A stretch of DNA of 64,000 nucleotides from Paenibacillus oceani. Lineage in GTDB: Bacteria; Bacillota; Bacilli; Paenibacillales; NBRC-103111. Of the stretch, positions 44,696 through 53,511 are shown piece after piece. The notes under the pieces were generated by a model. The model saw nothing but the letters and a program-made list of their open reading frames with translations. It did not search any database and was not told where the DNA came from. The number at the start of each line of letters is the position of its first letter. Within the stretch, counting starts at the first letter, position 1. The DNA is taken from NCBI RefSeq assembly GCF_014705615.1, contig NZ_JACXJA010000038.1:1-64000 (forward strand), in the 5' to 3' direction. The translations under genes were made by a program, and so were the position numbers.

Positions 44696-45673
44696 TCAAA
44701 GCATCGGGCTTGCATGAACGATCTTATGGCCCTCGGAGCAAGGCTTGCCGGTCTCGTAGGAGATATCGCCAAGCCGGGCTTCCAGCCTGACGCGAGCATG
44801 CGCACGGTCCGAAACTGCGGATCCCGCCGATCCGTTCTCTGCGACAGCCGATTCGGGCGCAATATAGTCCAGCGCCGCTCTCATCAGCGGCTCGCCGTCC
44901 TGTATCGCCAGCTCCCACAAGTCCCAGAAGCTTTCGGTATGCCGCTCCTCCAGAATGGAGGGATGCCGCCATTCCTTCCGCGATTCGTTTAGAAAGTCGA
45001 GTAGGGGCACTTGCTTCTTGAACAGAAACGGTTCGATCTGACCGAACGTAATCTTCCGTTTGATCGCGGCGGGGTCGTGGAACAGCTTCTGGGCGCGAAT
45101 CATATCGCGGTATGCATCGTCCCAGTCCCTGGCGGTGAACCGCCCGCCAAGCTCCGGATAGTGCAGCCGCGTCAATCGCTCGAACACTGCAGCCATCCTG
45201 CCGGGAAGAGCACCGCCGGCGTCGATCTCTTTCCAGACAGGAGTGTTCCACGTCTCGATCCCGAGCCGTTTGCGGGCGACCAGGGTATCGATATAAATCT
45301 CGAACCGCTGATGGTCCCACTTCTTGAACCCCGACAAATAAAACACGTACGGGTGCGCATTGCGGTCGAGAATATGATGAGTCAAAAAGCCAAGCGCGAA
45401 CACCGTGTCCGGAGCGTCCAGCGGCTTGCCCCGTACCGCTTCGAGCAGATCGAGCAGGAAAGGGCCGCATTGACTGCTGTGCATGGCGCTTCCAAGCTCG
45501 GGCATGCCGGCGGTTTTTTGCCATGGGAGGAAGCGGTGATAAAATAAAAAGTCGGGTCCCTGGCAGCCCATATTGTATATGCGTCGGAGCTCCGGAGTGG
45601 CGGATGCGGCCTGAAATCCGACAAGGTCCGCCAGCTCGCGGCCGAAAATGAAATGAGTCCAAATGTTAGGCAT
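44696..45673 (-). CDS. Zinc-dependent phospholipase C family protein
   Basis: A 325-residue soluble protein starting MPNIWTHFIFGRELADLVG. The family pattern of His and Asp ligands is visible: N-terminal WTHF, GCQGPDFLFYHRF and ALGFLTHHILDRNAHPY. These match the bacterial zinc-dependent phospholipase C/S1-P1-like group. There is no signal peptide, so activity on membranes would be intracellular, or the role differs. The C-terminal ~50 residues are variable. ATG 45673 follows AGGAGCG on the minus strand. Confidence 0.8.
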   Translation of the reverse strand: MPNIWTHFIFGRELADLVGFQAASATPELRRIYNMGCQGPDFLFYHRFLPWQKTAGMPELGSAMHSSQCGPFLLDLLEAVRGKPLDAPDTVFALGFLTHHILDRNAHPYVFYLSGFKKWDHQRFEIYIDTLVARKRLGIETWNTPVWKEIDAGGALPGRMAAVFERLTRLHYPELGGRFTARDWDDAYRDMIRAQKLFHDPAAIKRKITFGQIEPFLFKKQVPLLDFLNESRKEWRHPSILEERHTESFWDLWELAIQDGEPLMRAALDYIAPESAVAENGSAGSAVSDRAHARVRLEARLGDISYETGKPCSEGHKIVHASPML

Positions 45674-45702
45674 AGGGAACGCTCCTTTGTTCCCTTATTG
45701 TA

Positions 45703-46569
45703 TCAGTCGAGCGGAACGAGCTTCAAGGCGTTGCCGGAGTAAATTTTCCCGAGCACGTCGGCCGGCAGACCCAGGCTGTTCAGCACTTCCTGATGGACGT
45801 TGTCGAAATAGTCCCGTCCGTACAGGATGCGGTCCTGGAACTCGGTCAGGAACGTTTTGGCGAATTCGGGGTCGCGGCTGAACGCATTGGCTCCAGAACC
45901 GGCGGAAATGTCGCAGTACAGGTTCGGGTATTTGCGCAGCATCTCGCCCACTTTGCCGCCTTCGACCACTTTGCCTTTCGGGTAAGCGACTTTGTCGTAT
46001 TGATCGTCGCCGGAAATATGCGCCCAGAAGCCGGGGGCGTGTCCGAGGAAGGTCGTATCCGGACATGCTTTGACCGCGCGCTCAAACGCGTCGATACCGC
46101 CGCCGTACCACCAGTTCGGACGCGGGTACTTGGAGCCGTGGTCGAATTCGTAGTCGATATGGACGATAACCGGAAGCCCTTTCTCCCCGCAGAAACGGAA
46201 CAGGCGGATCGCATCCGGATTGTCGTACATCATCCGCAGCTTAATCTCGCCATACACACGGACGCCGTACAGCTTGATCGCATGATCGAGCTTGTCGATC
46301 GCATCCGGTCGGCGCGGGTCGGGAGCGTAGCCGAGAATGAACTTGTCGGGATATTGCTCGGCGTAAGAGACGCAGCGGCGGAACGAGATCGGACCGTCGG
46401 GCAGCCCGGCGTCGGGAATGCTTTTGTTGTAGGCGGGGTTGTACTCGTCCGCCGGGCACTCCCAGCTAATCAGCCATGTTTTGTCGATGTTGTATTGCTT
46501 CATGTTGTCCAGAAAGCGGGTGACGTTGTACCCGTACCAGTCCGGATGGTTGTGGCAGTCGATAATCAT
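45703..46569 (-). CDS. Amidohydrolase-2 (TIM-barrel) family protein
   Basis: A 288-residue metal-dependent hydrolase beginning MIIDCHNHPDWYG, the first metal-ligand pair. Later ligands are seen in LPVIVHIDYEFDH, TTFLGHAPGFWAH and LYCDISAGSG, and Asp in ILYGRDYFDNVHQ. These fit the ACMSD/amidohydrolase-2 group, which hydrolyse or decarboxylate ring compounds. The substrate is not evident. ATG 46569 follows GAGGGGCTCG. It is 29 bp upstream of the phospholipase-like gene on the same strand. Confidence 0.85.
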   Translation of the reverse strand: MIIDCHNHPDWYGYNVTRFLDNMKQYNIDKTWLISWECPADEYNPAYNKSIPDAGLPDGPISFRRCVSYAEQYPDKFILGYAPDPRRPDAIDKLDHAIKLYGVRVYGEIKLRMMYDNPDAIRLFRFCGEKGLPVIVHIDYEFDHGSKYPRPNWWYGGGIDAFERAVKACPDTTFLGHAPGFWAHISGDDQYDKVAYPKGKVVEGGKVGEMLRKYPNLYCDISAGSGANAFSRDPEFAKTFLTEFQDRILYGRDYFDNVHQEVLNSLGLPADVLGKIYSGNALKLVPLD

Positions 46570-46813
46570 AATCGAGCCCCTCGATTCTTATGTATTCGGA
46601 AAATGAATGTGGATCGGTATCATTGTAACAAGCCATATACAGGTATTCAACACTTATTCCAATTAAGTGCGCGATTAAAGACAGCTCCGCGATGCAACCG
46701 AGGCGGACAGAGTGGAGAAATCAAGCGGAGAAAGATGGAAAGCAAGGGCAAAAGTGCAGTATAATGAGAGCGTTCTGAATGTATCGTAAATTTCCGAAAG
46801 GTTGGTCGCACTC

Positions 46814-47563
46814 ATGGCATTTATGCAATGCAGCTTCTCTTCCGATACGCTTAGCATCGGCGTATCGATGAACGTCATTCTTCCCGATCCGAAATCCGGC
46901 CAGACGGACCGCAAACTTCCGACGATTTATTTGCTGCACGGACTATCGGACGATCACACGGCTTGGACGCGTTATACCGCGATCGAGCGGTATGCGAGGA
47001 CCAAAAACGTGGCCATCGTCATGCCAGCCGTCAACCGCAGCTTCTACACGGATATGGCAAGCGGGTATCCGTACTGGACGTTCGTCAGCGAGGAGCTCCC
47101 GGCCAAAGCTAGAGCGTTCTTCCCGTTGTCGGACAAGCGGGAGGATACGTTTGTGGCCGGTTTGTCCATGGGCGGTTATGGCGCATTTAAGCTGGCGCTT
47201 CGCAGGCCGGATCTGTTTGCCGCCGCTGCGAGCTTATCCGGAGCGTTGGATCTCACAGACGGACCTGAGCGCTGGAGCCGGGATTTCGGCTATATATTCG
47301 GACAAGTGGACCGCATTCCCGAACAGGATGATCTGTTTCGTCTCGCCGAGAAGGTAGCCTTGTCAGATGGACCTAAGCCCAAGCTGTACCAGGCCTGCGG
47401 GACGGAAGATTTCTTGTATCCGCACAACCAGCGGTTTCTGGCCCATGCGCGGAACGTCGGACTCGATGTCACATACGAGGAAGGTCCCGGGCTACACGAA
47501 TGGAGCTTCTGGGATTCGTACATCAGCCGCGTGCTGAATTGGCTTCCGATCCGTTCGGACTGA
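46814..47563 (+). CDS. Esterase of the EstA/esterase D alpha/beta-hydrolase group
   Basis: A ~249-residue alpha/beta hydrolase. It has the oxyanion segment [15 protein letters not shown], nucleophile motif [10 protein letters not shown], Asp in [11 protein letters not shown] and His in [14 protein letters not shown]. This matches the tributyrin esterase/S-formylglutathione hydrolase-like family. Start ATG 46814 ([10 protein letters not shown]) fits the usual N-terminus; TTG 46802 is in frame upstream. A TATAAT at 46760-46765 may be its -10 box. It is divergent from the amidohydrolase gene. Confidence 0.88.
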   Translation: MAFMQCSFSSDTLSIGVSMNVILPDPKSGQTDRKLPTIYLLHGLSDDHTAWTRYTAIERYARTKNVAIVMPAVNRSFYTDMASGYPYWTFVSEELPAKARAFFPLSDKREDTFVAGLSMGGYGAFKLALRRPDLFAAAASLSGALDLTDGPERWSRDFGYIFGQVDRIPEQDDLFRLAEKVALSDGPKPKLYQACGTEDFLYPHNQRFLAHARNVGLDVTYEEGPGLHEWSFWDSYISRVLNWLPIRSD

Positions 47564-47618
47564 AGGCGCAACCGTTCGACCTTTAAGCCTTGCTTGAAGC
47601 GGGGGAGGAAGGAACCGC

Positions 47619-47815
47619 ATAGGAGCGTTTTGTACCCGTTATTTTGTCCGGAAACCCGTTTGGACACAGATTAAGAGCGGTTTGAAGCTGTTAAAATCCT
47701 GAAGGGTACATTCTCATCAGATTGGTTGAAATAAGGGTTGCAAACCGCCTCTATTCGTTTTTGCTTGGCGAAAAGGCCAAAAATAGAATGTACCGAAGAC
47801 TCCTATTTTGTACAG
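47619..47815. repeat. Dispersed structured repeat R2, copy B
   Basis: About 197 bp alignable along its length with 43398-43597, with inverted terminal segments (ATAGGAGCG...TTTTGTAC and GACTCCTATTTTGTACAG) and the internal pair GCGGTTTG/CAAACCGC. It lies 55 bp after the esterase stop. No coding region is seen from 47564 to 48083. Confidence 0.7.
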
Positions 47816-47984
47816 AGCCCGCGTACATACGTTTTGGCGAAGACGAACGAACACCACCCGCCCGGCAAGAACGGGCTTTAATTATTGGAGTCGAATTGTT
47901 CCCGCAGAACCTTAAAATGAGTAGTTGGAACGATGGCCCATTCCTTTACACGCACAAACAAACGTGTGGATTTGCACGTCAAGG

Positions 47985-48020
47985 AACCGTCCGGATCATA
48001 TAATACCGGACGGTTTTTTC
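47985..48020 (+). terminator. Strong intrinsic terminator
   Basis: AACCGTCCGG (47985-47994) and CCGGACGGTT (48006-48015) form a perfect 10-bp stem with an 11-base loop, followed by TTTTTTC. It is the first clear plus-strand terminator after the esterase, with repeat R2 in between. It could also end an unseen small RNA. Confidence 0.85.
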
Positions 48021-48083
48021 TTTCAGGCTGGCTTTTACCGTAAAGCGCGGACTACTCGTAACCGGGATCGGTTTTATCGCCAA

Positions 48084-48233
48084 TTATTGCGTGTAACGCG
48101 TCTTGTCTGTGCGTTCCTTTTCGTTTTCCGGTTTCTCGGTCAAATCCAAGGCGAATTCCTCGCGATACTGGTCGAGTTGCGAAGGATGTCCAGCCGGGCC
48201 GTTCTTTTTCGGCCGATTGTTCCGTCCTGCCAT
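48084..48233 (-). CDS. 49-residue hydrophilic protein of unknown function
   Basis: On the minus strand ATG 48233 follows GGGAGGTGAACACCG, a near-ideal ribosome site. The product begins MAGRNNRPKKNGPAGHPSQL and ends DLTEKPENEKERTDKTRYTQ. It is highly charged, lacks hydrophobic segments, and has the composition of small spore-associated proteins of Bacilli, but no family is firmly recognised. It is too short for most gene finders. Confidence 0.6.
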   Translation of the reverse strand: MAGRNNRPKKNGPAGHPSQLDQYREEFALDLTEKPENEKERTDKTRYTQ

Positions 48234-48260
48234 CGGTGTTCACCTCCCGGTTTATGAGAT

Positions 48261-48281
48261 GTTCCCGCTTCAGGCGGGAAC
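48261..48281. repeat. Perfect hairpin in a divergent interval
   Basis: GTTCCCGC (48261-48268) and GCGGGAAC (48274-48281) with a 5-base loop. It lies between the divergent small gene and the M42 peptidase gene, has no T run, and may be an operator or an RNA 5' hairpin. Confidence 0.5.
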
Positions 48282-48390
48282 TCCTATAGTGTCTCTTGCC
48301 ACTCCGATCTCATACGATCGGCGGATGTCCGCAAGTTTCCGGGAGAGGGATAATCCGGTATACTGGACGTAGATACGGAATGGGGAGAGG

Positions 48391-49437
48391 ATGGAAACAG
48401 GCATGGCGATAAGAATCGATCGTGAATATATGAATGACGTCCTGCTCAGGCTGTTGGCGGTGCCGAGTCCGTCCGGATTTTGCGGCCGCATTATCGGGCT
48501 CGTCGAAGAGGAAGCGAAGGCTCTCGGCTGTCTGGTCGAGCGGACCCTGAAGGGCTGTTCGATCCTTACCGTTCCCGGCAAAAGCGATGAAGTGCTCGGC
48601 ATCTCCGCGCATGTCGATACGCTCGGCGCGATGGTCCGGTCCGTCAAGCCAAACGGAACGCTCCGGTTCACTCCGGTAGGCGGGTATATGATGCAGTCGG
48701 TTGAGAACGAATATTGCCGCGTTCATACGCGCGACGGGCGGGAGTATGAAGGCACGGTATTGTCGGTAAAACCTTCGGTTCACGTATACGGGGACGCCAG
48801 AGAGTTGAAGCGGGAAGAGGCGAATATGGAAATCCGGCTCGACGAGCGTGTAGCAAGCAAAGAAGACGTAGCGCAGCTCGGGATACAGACAGGCGATTAC
48901 ATCTCGTGGGACCCTCGTACGCGCAAGCTGGCGAACGGATACATCAAGTCGCGGCATCTGGACGACAAGGCGGGCGTGGCGGCCGTGCTGGCTATGCTGA
49001 AGGCGCTGAAAGATTCGGGAACCGTCCCGGAGCGAACCGTGAAAATGTTTATCTCGGTGTATGAAGAGGTCGGACACGGCTCGTCTTCGTTGCCTGCGGA
49101 TATCCGGGAGCTGATCGCGGTGGATATGGGGGCGATGGGAGACGATCTGGAATGCAAGGAAACCGACGTATCCATCTGTGCCAAAGATTCGTCCGGCCCA
49201 TACGATTACGAAATGACTTCGCGGCTTATCGAGCTGGCCAAGAAGGAGGGGATTCCGTTTGCCGTCGATATATATCCCAATTACAGTTCGGATGCGACAG
49301 CGGCGCTTCGTGGCGGCAGCAACATCCGGGCAGCGTTAATCGGCCCGGGCGTACACGCCTCCCACGGCATGGAGCGGACTCACGAAGACGCGATTGCGAA
49401 TACGGCCGTTTTGCTGCTCGCTTATGCAACGCAGTAA
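48391..49437 (+). CDS. M42-family metallopeptidase (glutamyl aminopeptidase/cellulase M-like)
   Basis: A 348-residue di-zinc peptidase. Metal and catalytic residues are visible in GISAHVDTLGAMV, IKSRHLDDKAGVAAV, ISVYEEVGHGSSS, AVDMGAMG and GPGVHASHGMERTHEDAI. M42 enzymes form tetrahedral dodecamers that trim peptides in the cytoplasm. ATG 48391 lies immediately after GGGGAGAGG; ATG 48403 (MAIRIDREYMND) is an equally plausible start. Length is typical. A terminator follows at 49587. Confidence 0.92.
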   Translation: METGMAIRIDREYMNDVLLRLLAVPSPSGFCGRIIGLVEEEAKALGCLVERTLKGCSILTVPGKSDEVLGISAHVDTLGAMVRSVKPNGTLRFTPVGGYMMQSVENEYCRVHTRDGREYEGTVLSVKPSVHVYGDARELKREEANMEIRLDERVASKEDVAQLGIQTGDYISWDPRTRKLANGYIKSRHLDDKAGVAAVLAMLKALKDSGTVPERTVKMFISVYEEVGHGSSSLPADIRELIAVDMGAMGDDLECKETDVSICAKDSSGPYDYEMTSRLIELAKKEGIPFAVDIYPNYSSDATAALRGGSNIRAALIGPGVHASHGMERTHEDAIANTAVLLLAYATQ

Positions 49438-49586
49438 CGGCCGGCAGGCGTGTGGCCTCGGACGGAAGAAACTTCTAAAAGCGTGCGAAGTGACTCCGGT
49501 GAAAGAACCACACTTCCGCAGCAATCCGAAATCTGATCCGTTCATCGCAATCTCTCCATAATTGTGCAAAGTATTCAAACCAAACC

Positions 49587-49628
49587 AGCCTCCAACTGCC
49601 GCTGACAATGCGGAGTCGGAGGCTTTTT
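49587..49628 (+). terminator. Terminator after the M42 peptidase gene
   Basis: AGCCTCC (49587-49593) pairs with GGAGGCT (49618-49624), with an inner CCGC/GCGG stem, followed by TTTTT. It lies between convergent genes; the minus strand has only a weak T run. Confidence 0.8.
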
Positions 49629-49650
49629 ATGTTCGCACTTACCGGCTGCA

Positions 49651-50457
49651 CTACTCTTGCGTTACTTTTTGCAGCTTGGCCGGATTGTTGATTTTATACG
49701 GAACCGGATGTTTGGTCAGCTTTTTGGCCACGATTTTGCCTTCGAAGGTGAGGACGTCTCCGACCGCAAGGTCCAGCTTTTTCAGAGTGGCGCTGTGGCT
49801 GGACCAGGCGGAGCCGAGCTCAATCTCGGGTTCGGTGATGGCTACCGCTTCGTAAATGATAACTTCATCGTCCGTATCGGAGAAATGGTTCGGCACCGTC
49901 GTAAACTCCATCACGGTAGCTGTCATTTTCACTTTTTCTTCCGGTAATTGAATCTTTTCCTTTTTGCCTTTTCCTTTGGCTGTCGGCTCGGGCTTCGATT
50001 CCGGAACGGAAGCCGCCGGTTCTTCGGCCGCAGGCTCGTCCGGCGTTGATGCCTGAACTTGTTGAACCTCCTCCTGAGCTACTTGAGCTTCCTGAGCCTC
50101 CTGCACTTCCGCGTGTACCGCCGCTGCCGGTTCCGCATCTTCGGCTTCAGTTGAGTCATCCGACAATGCCGTAACCCTCCGGCCAAATGTTGAAGCTTGC
50201 ATTTCTTTCAGATACGAAGGATGGATGCAATGCCGCTGCTTGTTGTCGAACTCGATGACGGCGGTAATCGGATCGGCCAATCCGATAATGCTGCAAGGGA
50301 CGTTCAGTCCGTTCCCTTTGTAATAAAACGTTTTGGTTTTCGCCGCTTTCTCCGATAGCAATCCCCATGCCTTGCACTGCTCCACTAAAGCGGCTTCGTC
50401 CTCGAACGAATAAAAAGATCCGGGTTCGATTGTGAACGTATATCCTTGTCCCATCAT
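49651..50457 (-). CDS. Acidic linker-containing protein of unknown function (268 aa)
   Basis: ATG 50457 lies six bases after AAAGGAG on the minus strand; the open frame extends upstream but without support. The N-terminal domain (about 1-100; YTFTIEPGSFYSFEDEAALV) and a C-terminal domain (about 185-268; VMEFTTVPNHFSDTDDEVII, VGDVLTFEGKIVAKKL) look globular. Between them is an Ala/Glu/Gln-rich repetitive linker (EVQEAQEAQVAQEEVQQVQ) and a Lys-rich stretch KGKGKKEK. No family is recognised. It lies 65 bp upstream of nothing obvious and is convergent with the M42 gene. Confidence 0.65.
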   Translation of the reverse strand: MMGQGYTFTIEPGSFYSFEDEAALVEQCKAWGLLSEKAAKTKTFYYKGNGLNVPCSIIGLADPITAVIEFDNKQRHCIHPSYLKEMQASTFGRRVTALSDDSTEAEDAEPAAAVHAEVQEAQEAQVAQEEVQQVQASTPDEPAAEEPAASVPESKPEPTAKGKGKKEKIQLPEEKVKMTATVMEFTTVPNHFSDTDDEVIIYEAVAITEPEIELGSAWSSHSATLKKLDLAVGDVLTFEGKIVAKKLTKHPVPYKINNPAKLQKVTQE

Positions 50458-50521
50458 AAAACGCTCCTTTCTGTTAGGCCCGACGAATCGTCGGCATCTG
50501 ACCGTCTGGTCGGGTCCGGTC

Positions 50522-51697
50522 CTACTGTCCCGGCTTATTGGTCCGCTCAAACGCCAAGCGAATCCGCTCCAGCATGCCCGGAGTCGCCACCGCATCGTAA
50601 GCGGTGCCTGCAAGCGCCTTGGCGCCGAGGATCATCCCGTCCAGCGCGCGGTTCATCATCGCGTGATCGCGAAATTCCGGGGTGTGCAGCATGAACGGCT
50701 CATCAACGACCTGCACGAACGGATGGATCGCCGGACAGCGGCGGGATACGTTGCCCAGATCAAGCGAACCGTGGTCCTGTCCGGAAAATACGCGGTCGGC
50801 CGCAATTCCGAGCTCGTGCAGATTGGCGGTGAACGCCTCCGACAAAGGTTCGTTCGTCCGCAGCTCGTCGTACGAATATTCGTAATTGCTCGTCTTGAGC
50901 GTGCACCCCGTCTGCAGCGCAGCGCCTTCGGCACACCGGATAACTTTGCGCACGGTCTCGTCGGTGTAAGGACGGTTCGCCGACCGTACGTAAAACTGCG
51001 CGCACGCATAGTCGGGTATGATGTTCGGAGCTTTGCCGCCGTCCGTGATGACGCCGTGGATGCGGGTATGGCTCTCGAGCTGCTGCCGGAGCGCGTTCAG
51101 GCTGTTGAAGAGGAGGAGCACGGCGTCGAGCGCGTTTACTCCGTCCTGGGGATTGGCGGCGGCGTGCGCCGATTTGCCGTAATATTCGAATTGAAGCGCG
51201 TCCATCGCCAAAGAGGAGCCCGATTGCTCGTAGCGGTGGAACGGATGCGCCATCAGCGCCAGATCGACATCGTCGAACAGCCCGGCTTCGGCCATCGGCA
51301 CTTTGGCGCCTTTGGTCTCCTCCGCAGGTGTGCCGTAGACGCGTATGGTGCCGCCGGTTGTATCGATCGCCGATTTCAGCCCGATCGCCGCCCCGATTCC
51401 CATCGTGCAGATCAGGTGATGGCCGCAAGCATGTCCAAGTCCGGGAAGCGCATCATATTCGCACAAAAAAGCGACCGTCGGTCCGGGCTTGTCCGATTCG
51501 TACATAGCGATGAAGGCGGTATCCAGGCCGAGTATTCCGGTCTCGACGCGGAAGCCGTGCTGTCTGAGCTTATCTGTCAATTTCCCGCACGCCAGCACTT
51601 CCTCGTGGCCGAGTTCGGGATGTTCGCCGATGAACAGAGCGATTTCCTTAAGCGCGTCCGCGTGATGTTCGATCGTGTTCCAGATGGTCTGTTTCAT
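50522..51697 (-). CDS. M20-family amidohydrolase/peptidase (AbgB-like)
   Basis: A 391-residue di-metal hydrolase. Metal ligands are in EYDALPGLGHACGHH, GTPAEETKGAKV, MAHPFHRY and the dimerisation region YGKSAHAAANPQDGVNALDA, with a late SGQDHGSLDLGNV. This resembles AbgB/peptidase M20D enzymes, which cleave aminoacyl or p-aminobenzoyl conjugates. ATG 51697 follows GGGGGAGCCAGG. The unknown gene at 49651-50457 follows 65 bp downstream on the same strand. Confidence 0.9.
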   Translation of the reverse strand: MKQTIWNTIEHHADALKEIALFIGEHPELGHEEVLACGKLTDKLRQHGFRVETGILGLDTAFIAMYESDKPGPTVAFLCEYDALPGLGHACGHHLICTMGIGAAIGLKSAIDTTGGTIRVYGTPAEETKGAKVPMAEAGLFDDVDLALMAHPFHRYEQSGSSLAMDALQFEYYGKSAHAAANPQDGVNALDAVLLLFNSLNALRQQLESHTRIHGVITDGGKAPNIIPDYACAQFYVRSANRPYTDETVRKVIRCAEGAALQTGCTLKTSNYEYSYDELRTNEPLSEAFTANLHELGIAADRVFSGQDHGSLDLGNVSRRCPAIHPFVQVVDEPFMLHTPEFRDHAMMNRALDGMILGAKALAGTAYDAVATPGMLERIRLAFERTNKPGQ

Positions 51698-51863
51698 CCT
51701 GGCTCCCCCGTTTCCATAGCGTTATATCCCCATTGTAACAGGAAAGAGCGGCGCAATGCGAACCGTGAGCCTGCCTCCGGGAAGAAAACTTTGCTTGGCG
51801 TCGGGGCCCAATCGGCGTTTCTTGAATATGGTATAGCAATGACGACGTGTGGAGGTAGGTTTC

Positions 51864-52514
51864 ATGAAGCGGGAGCTTGCATATTTGGCGATAGGCGATT
51901 CATTGACGGCAGGAGTGGGAGCACTTCCGGAGCAAAGCTTCGTACACCGGTATGCCCGGCTTCTTGAGACCGGTTACGGGTGGCAGGTGCGGACGGAAAA
52001 TGCGGGGATCAGCGGGGCGACGACCGGCGCAGTGCTCGAAACGGTCCGGACGAACGGGCAGGTGCGTTCCGCTGCGGAGCGGTCAACGATCATTACGCTG
52101 ACCGCAGGCGGAAACGATCTGATTCAGGCGGCAAAGCATTATTTCTTCGATAGCGATACGCGGCATCTTATGTCCGCCTTAAAGGCGTACCAGCGGAATA
52201 TCGACTCGATTCTGGAAACGATCCAAGCGATAAAAGCCGGGGGCGATCCTTACTTCGTCCGCGTGCTGGGACTGTACAATCCGCTTCCGGAATTTGCCGA
52301 AGCGGCGTTTTGGGTTAATAAATTCAATGAGCATCTGCGTTCGTTTCATGCGGGCGACATTTACGTCATCGAAGTGTACGATCAGTTTCTCGGCAAGGAA
52401 GACAACCTGCTCGCGGACGACCGGTTTCATCCGAATGCGGAAGGGTACCGGATTATCGCGGAAAAGGTGCATGCGGCAGGATATCCGCTTATCCCGTGGA
52501 TAACTGACGTTTGA
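51864..52514 (+). CDS. SGNH/GDSL-family esterase
   Basis: A ~216-residue SGNH hydrolase. Block I is YLAIGDSLTAGVGALPEQSF (catalytic Ser), the block II Gly is in NAGISGATTGA, block III is TLTAGGNDLIQ and block V is LADDRFHPNAEGYRI with the Asp-x-x-His pair. There is no signal peptide, so it is cytoplasmic or exported by an unknown route. ATG 51864 follows GGAGGTAGG. Its last 26 bases overlap the end of convergent etfA. Confidence 0.88.
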   Translation: MKRELAYLAIGDSLTAGVGALPEQSFVHRYARLLETGYGWQVRTENAGISGATTGAVLETVRTNGQVRSAAERSTIITLTAGGNDLIQAAKHYFFDSDTRHLMSALKAYQRNIDSILETIQAIKAGGDPYFVRVLGLYNPLPEFAEAAFWVNKFNEHLRSFHAGDIYVIEVYDQFLGKEDNLLADDRFHPNAEGYRIIAEKVHAAGYPLIPWITDV

Positions 52515-53490
52515 ACTCCTCGGTCAGCAGCGGCACGACTTCGAACAAATCCCCGACAATTCCGTAATCGGCGATTTTAAAAATCGGCGCTTCCGGATCT
52601 TTGTTGATCGCGACGATGACCCGCGATCCGCTCATCCCGGCTACATGCTGAATCGCTCCGCTGATCCCGCAGGCGATGTACAGCTCGGGCGTCACGACCT
52701 TGCCCGTCTGGCCGATCTGCAGCGCATAATCGCAGTAGCCGGCGTCGCATGCTCCGCGCGAAGCGCCTACGGCTCCGCCGAGCACATCTGCCAGCTCCGC
52801 CAGCGGCCGGAAGCCGTCTGCGCTTTTTACCCCGCGCCCGCCGGACACGATCATTTTCGCCTCCGCAAGATCGGTTTTGCCCGCCGTTCGGCGGACGACC
52901 TCCCGGATGACGGTGCGCAGACTGCCGTTGTCCGGAGCGGGGACCGCTTCGACTGCGCAGCTGGCCGATTCGGGCTCCTCGGCGGCGCTTCGTTCCGGCT
53001 TGCACGGGAAATTGTTCGGCCGGATCGTGACGATCCATGGCTCGCGGAGAAAGATCCGTTTCTCAAAAGCTTTTCCGGCGTAAATCGGACGGGTAAAGGC
53101 GAGTGTGCCTTGCTCCGGCGTGATCGCGATGACGTCTGATAGTTGCCCGGCGTCGAGCCGGGCGGCCAGCCGGGGGGCTAGATCTCTACCCGCAGCGGTA
53201 TGTCCGAGCACGACCGCAGCAGGCGGGTTCGGGCCGGCGATCTTCACTAGCGACTGCAGCAGCCGTTCGGTATGGACCGGCTCTCCTGCGGCCAGTTCCT
53301 CGGCGAAGATACGGTCCGCACCGGCAAGGTGCAGCTCGCCGGTGTGCGCTTGCGGGTGATGACCCGCCAAGTAAACGGCTACGGTGCCGTCATCGCCTGC
53401 AACCATCCGGGCTGCGGCGACCGCTTCGAGCGATACTTGGCGAAGTGCGCCTTCGCGCAGCTCGGCTACAACGAGTACATAACGGCTCAC
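52489..53490 (-). CDS. etfA: Electron transfer flavoprotein alpha subunit
   Basis: A 333-residue FAD-binding subunit. The N-terminal domain carries VVLGHTAAGRDLAPRLAARL. The C-terminal FAD domain has VSGGRGVKSADGF, GASRGACDAGY, QIGQTGKVVTPELYIACGISGAIQH and VAINKDPEAPIFKIADYGIVGD, the signature of EtfA. It takes electrons from acyl-CoA dehydrogenase together with EtfB and passes them on to a membrane acceptor, probably FadF encoded divergently. It lies 21 bp after etfB and is co-transcribed. Confidence 0.95.
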   Translation of the reverse strand: MSRYVLVVAELREGALRQVSLEAVAAARMVAGDDGTVAVYLAGHHPQAHTGELHLAGADRIFAEELAAGEPVHTERLLQSLVKIAGPNPPAAVVLGHTAAGRDLAPRLAARLDAGQLSDVIAITPEQGTLAFTRPIYAGKAFEKRIFLREPWIVTIRPNNFPCKPERSAAEEPESASCAVEAVPAPDNGSLRTVIREVVRRTAGKTDLAEAKMIVSGGRGVKSADGFRPLAELADVLGGAVGASRGACDAGYCDYALQIGQTGKVVTPELYIACGISGAIQHVAGMSGSRVIVAINKDPEAPIFKIADYGIVGDLFEVVPLLTEEFKRQLSTG

Positions 53491-53511
53491 GGGGACACCT
53501 CCTTTTCGGAT

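Noticed and set aside
47917-48003. 28-codon frame upstream of the strong terminator
   Set aside because: No ribosome site before the ATG and no recognisable product; kept only as a possible transcript.
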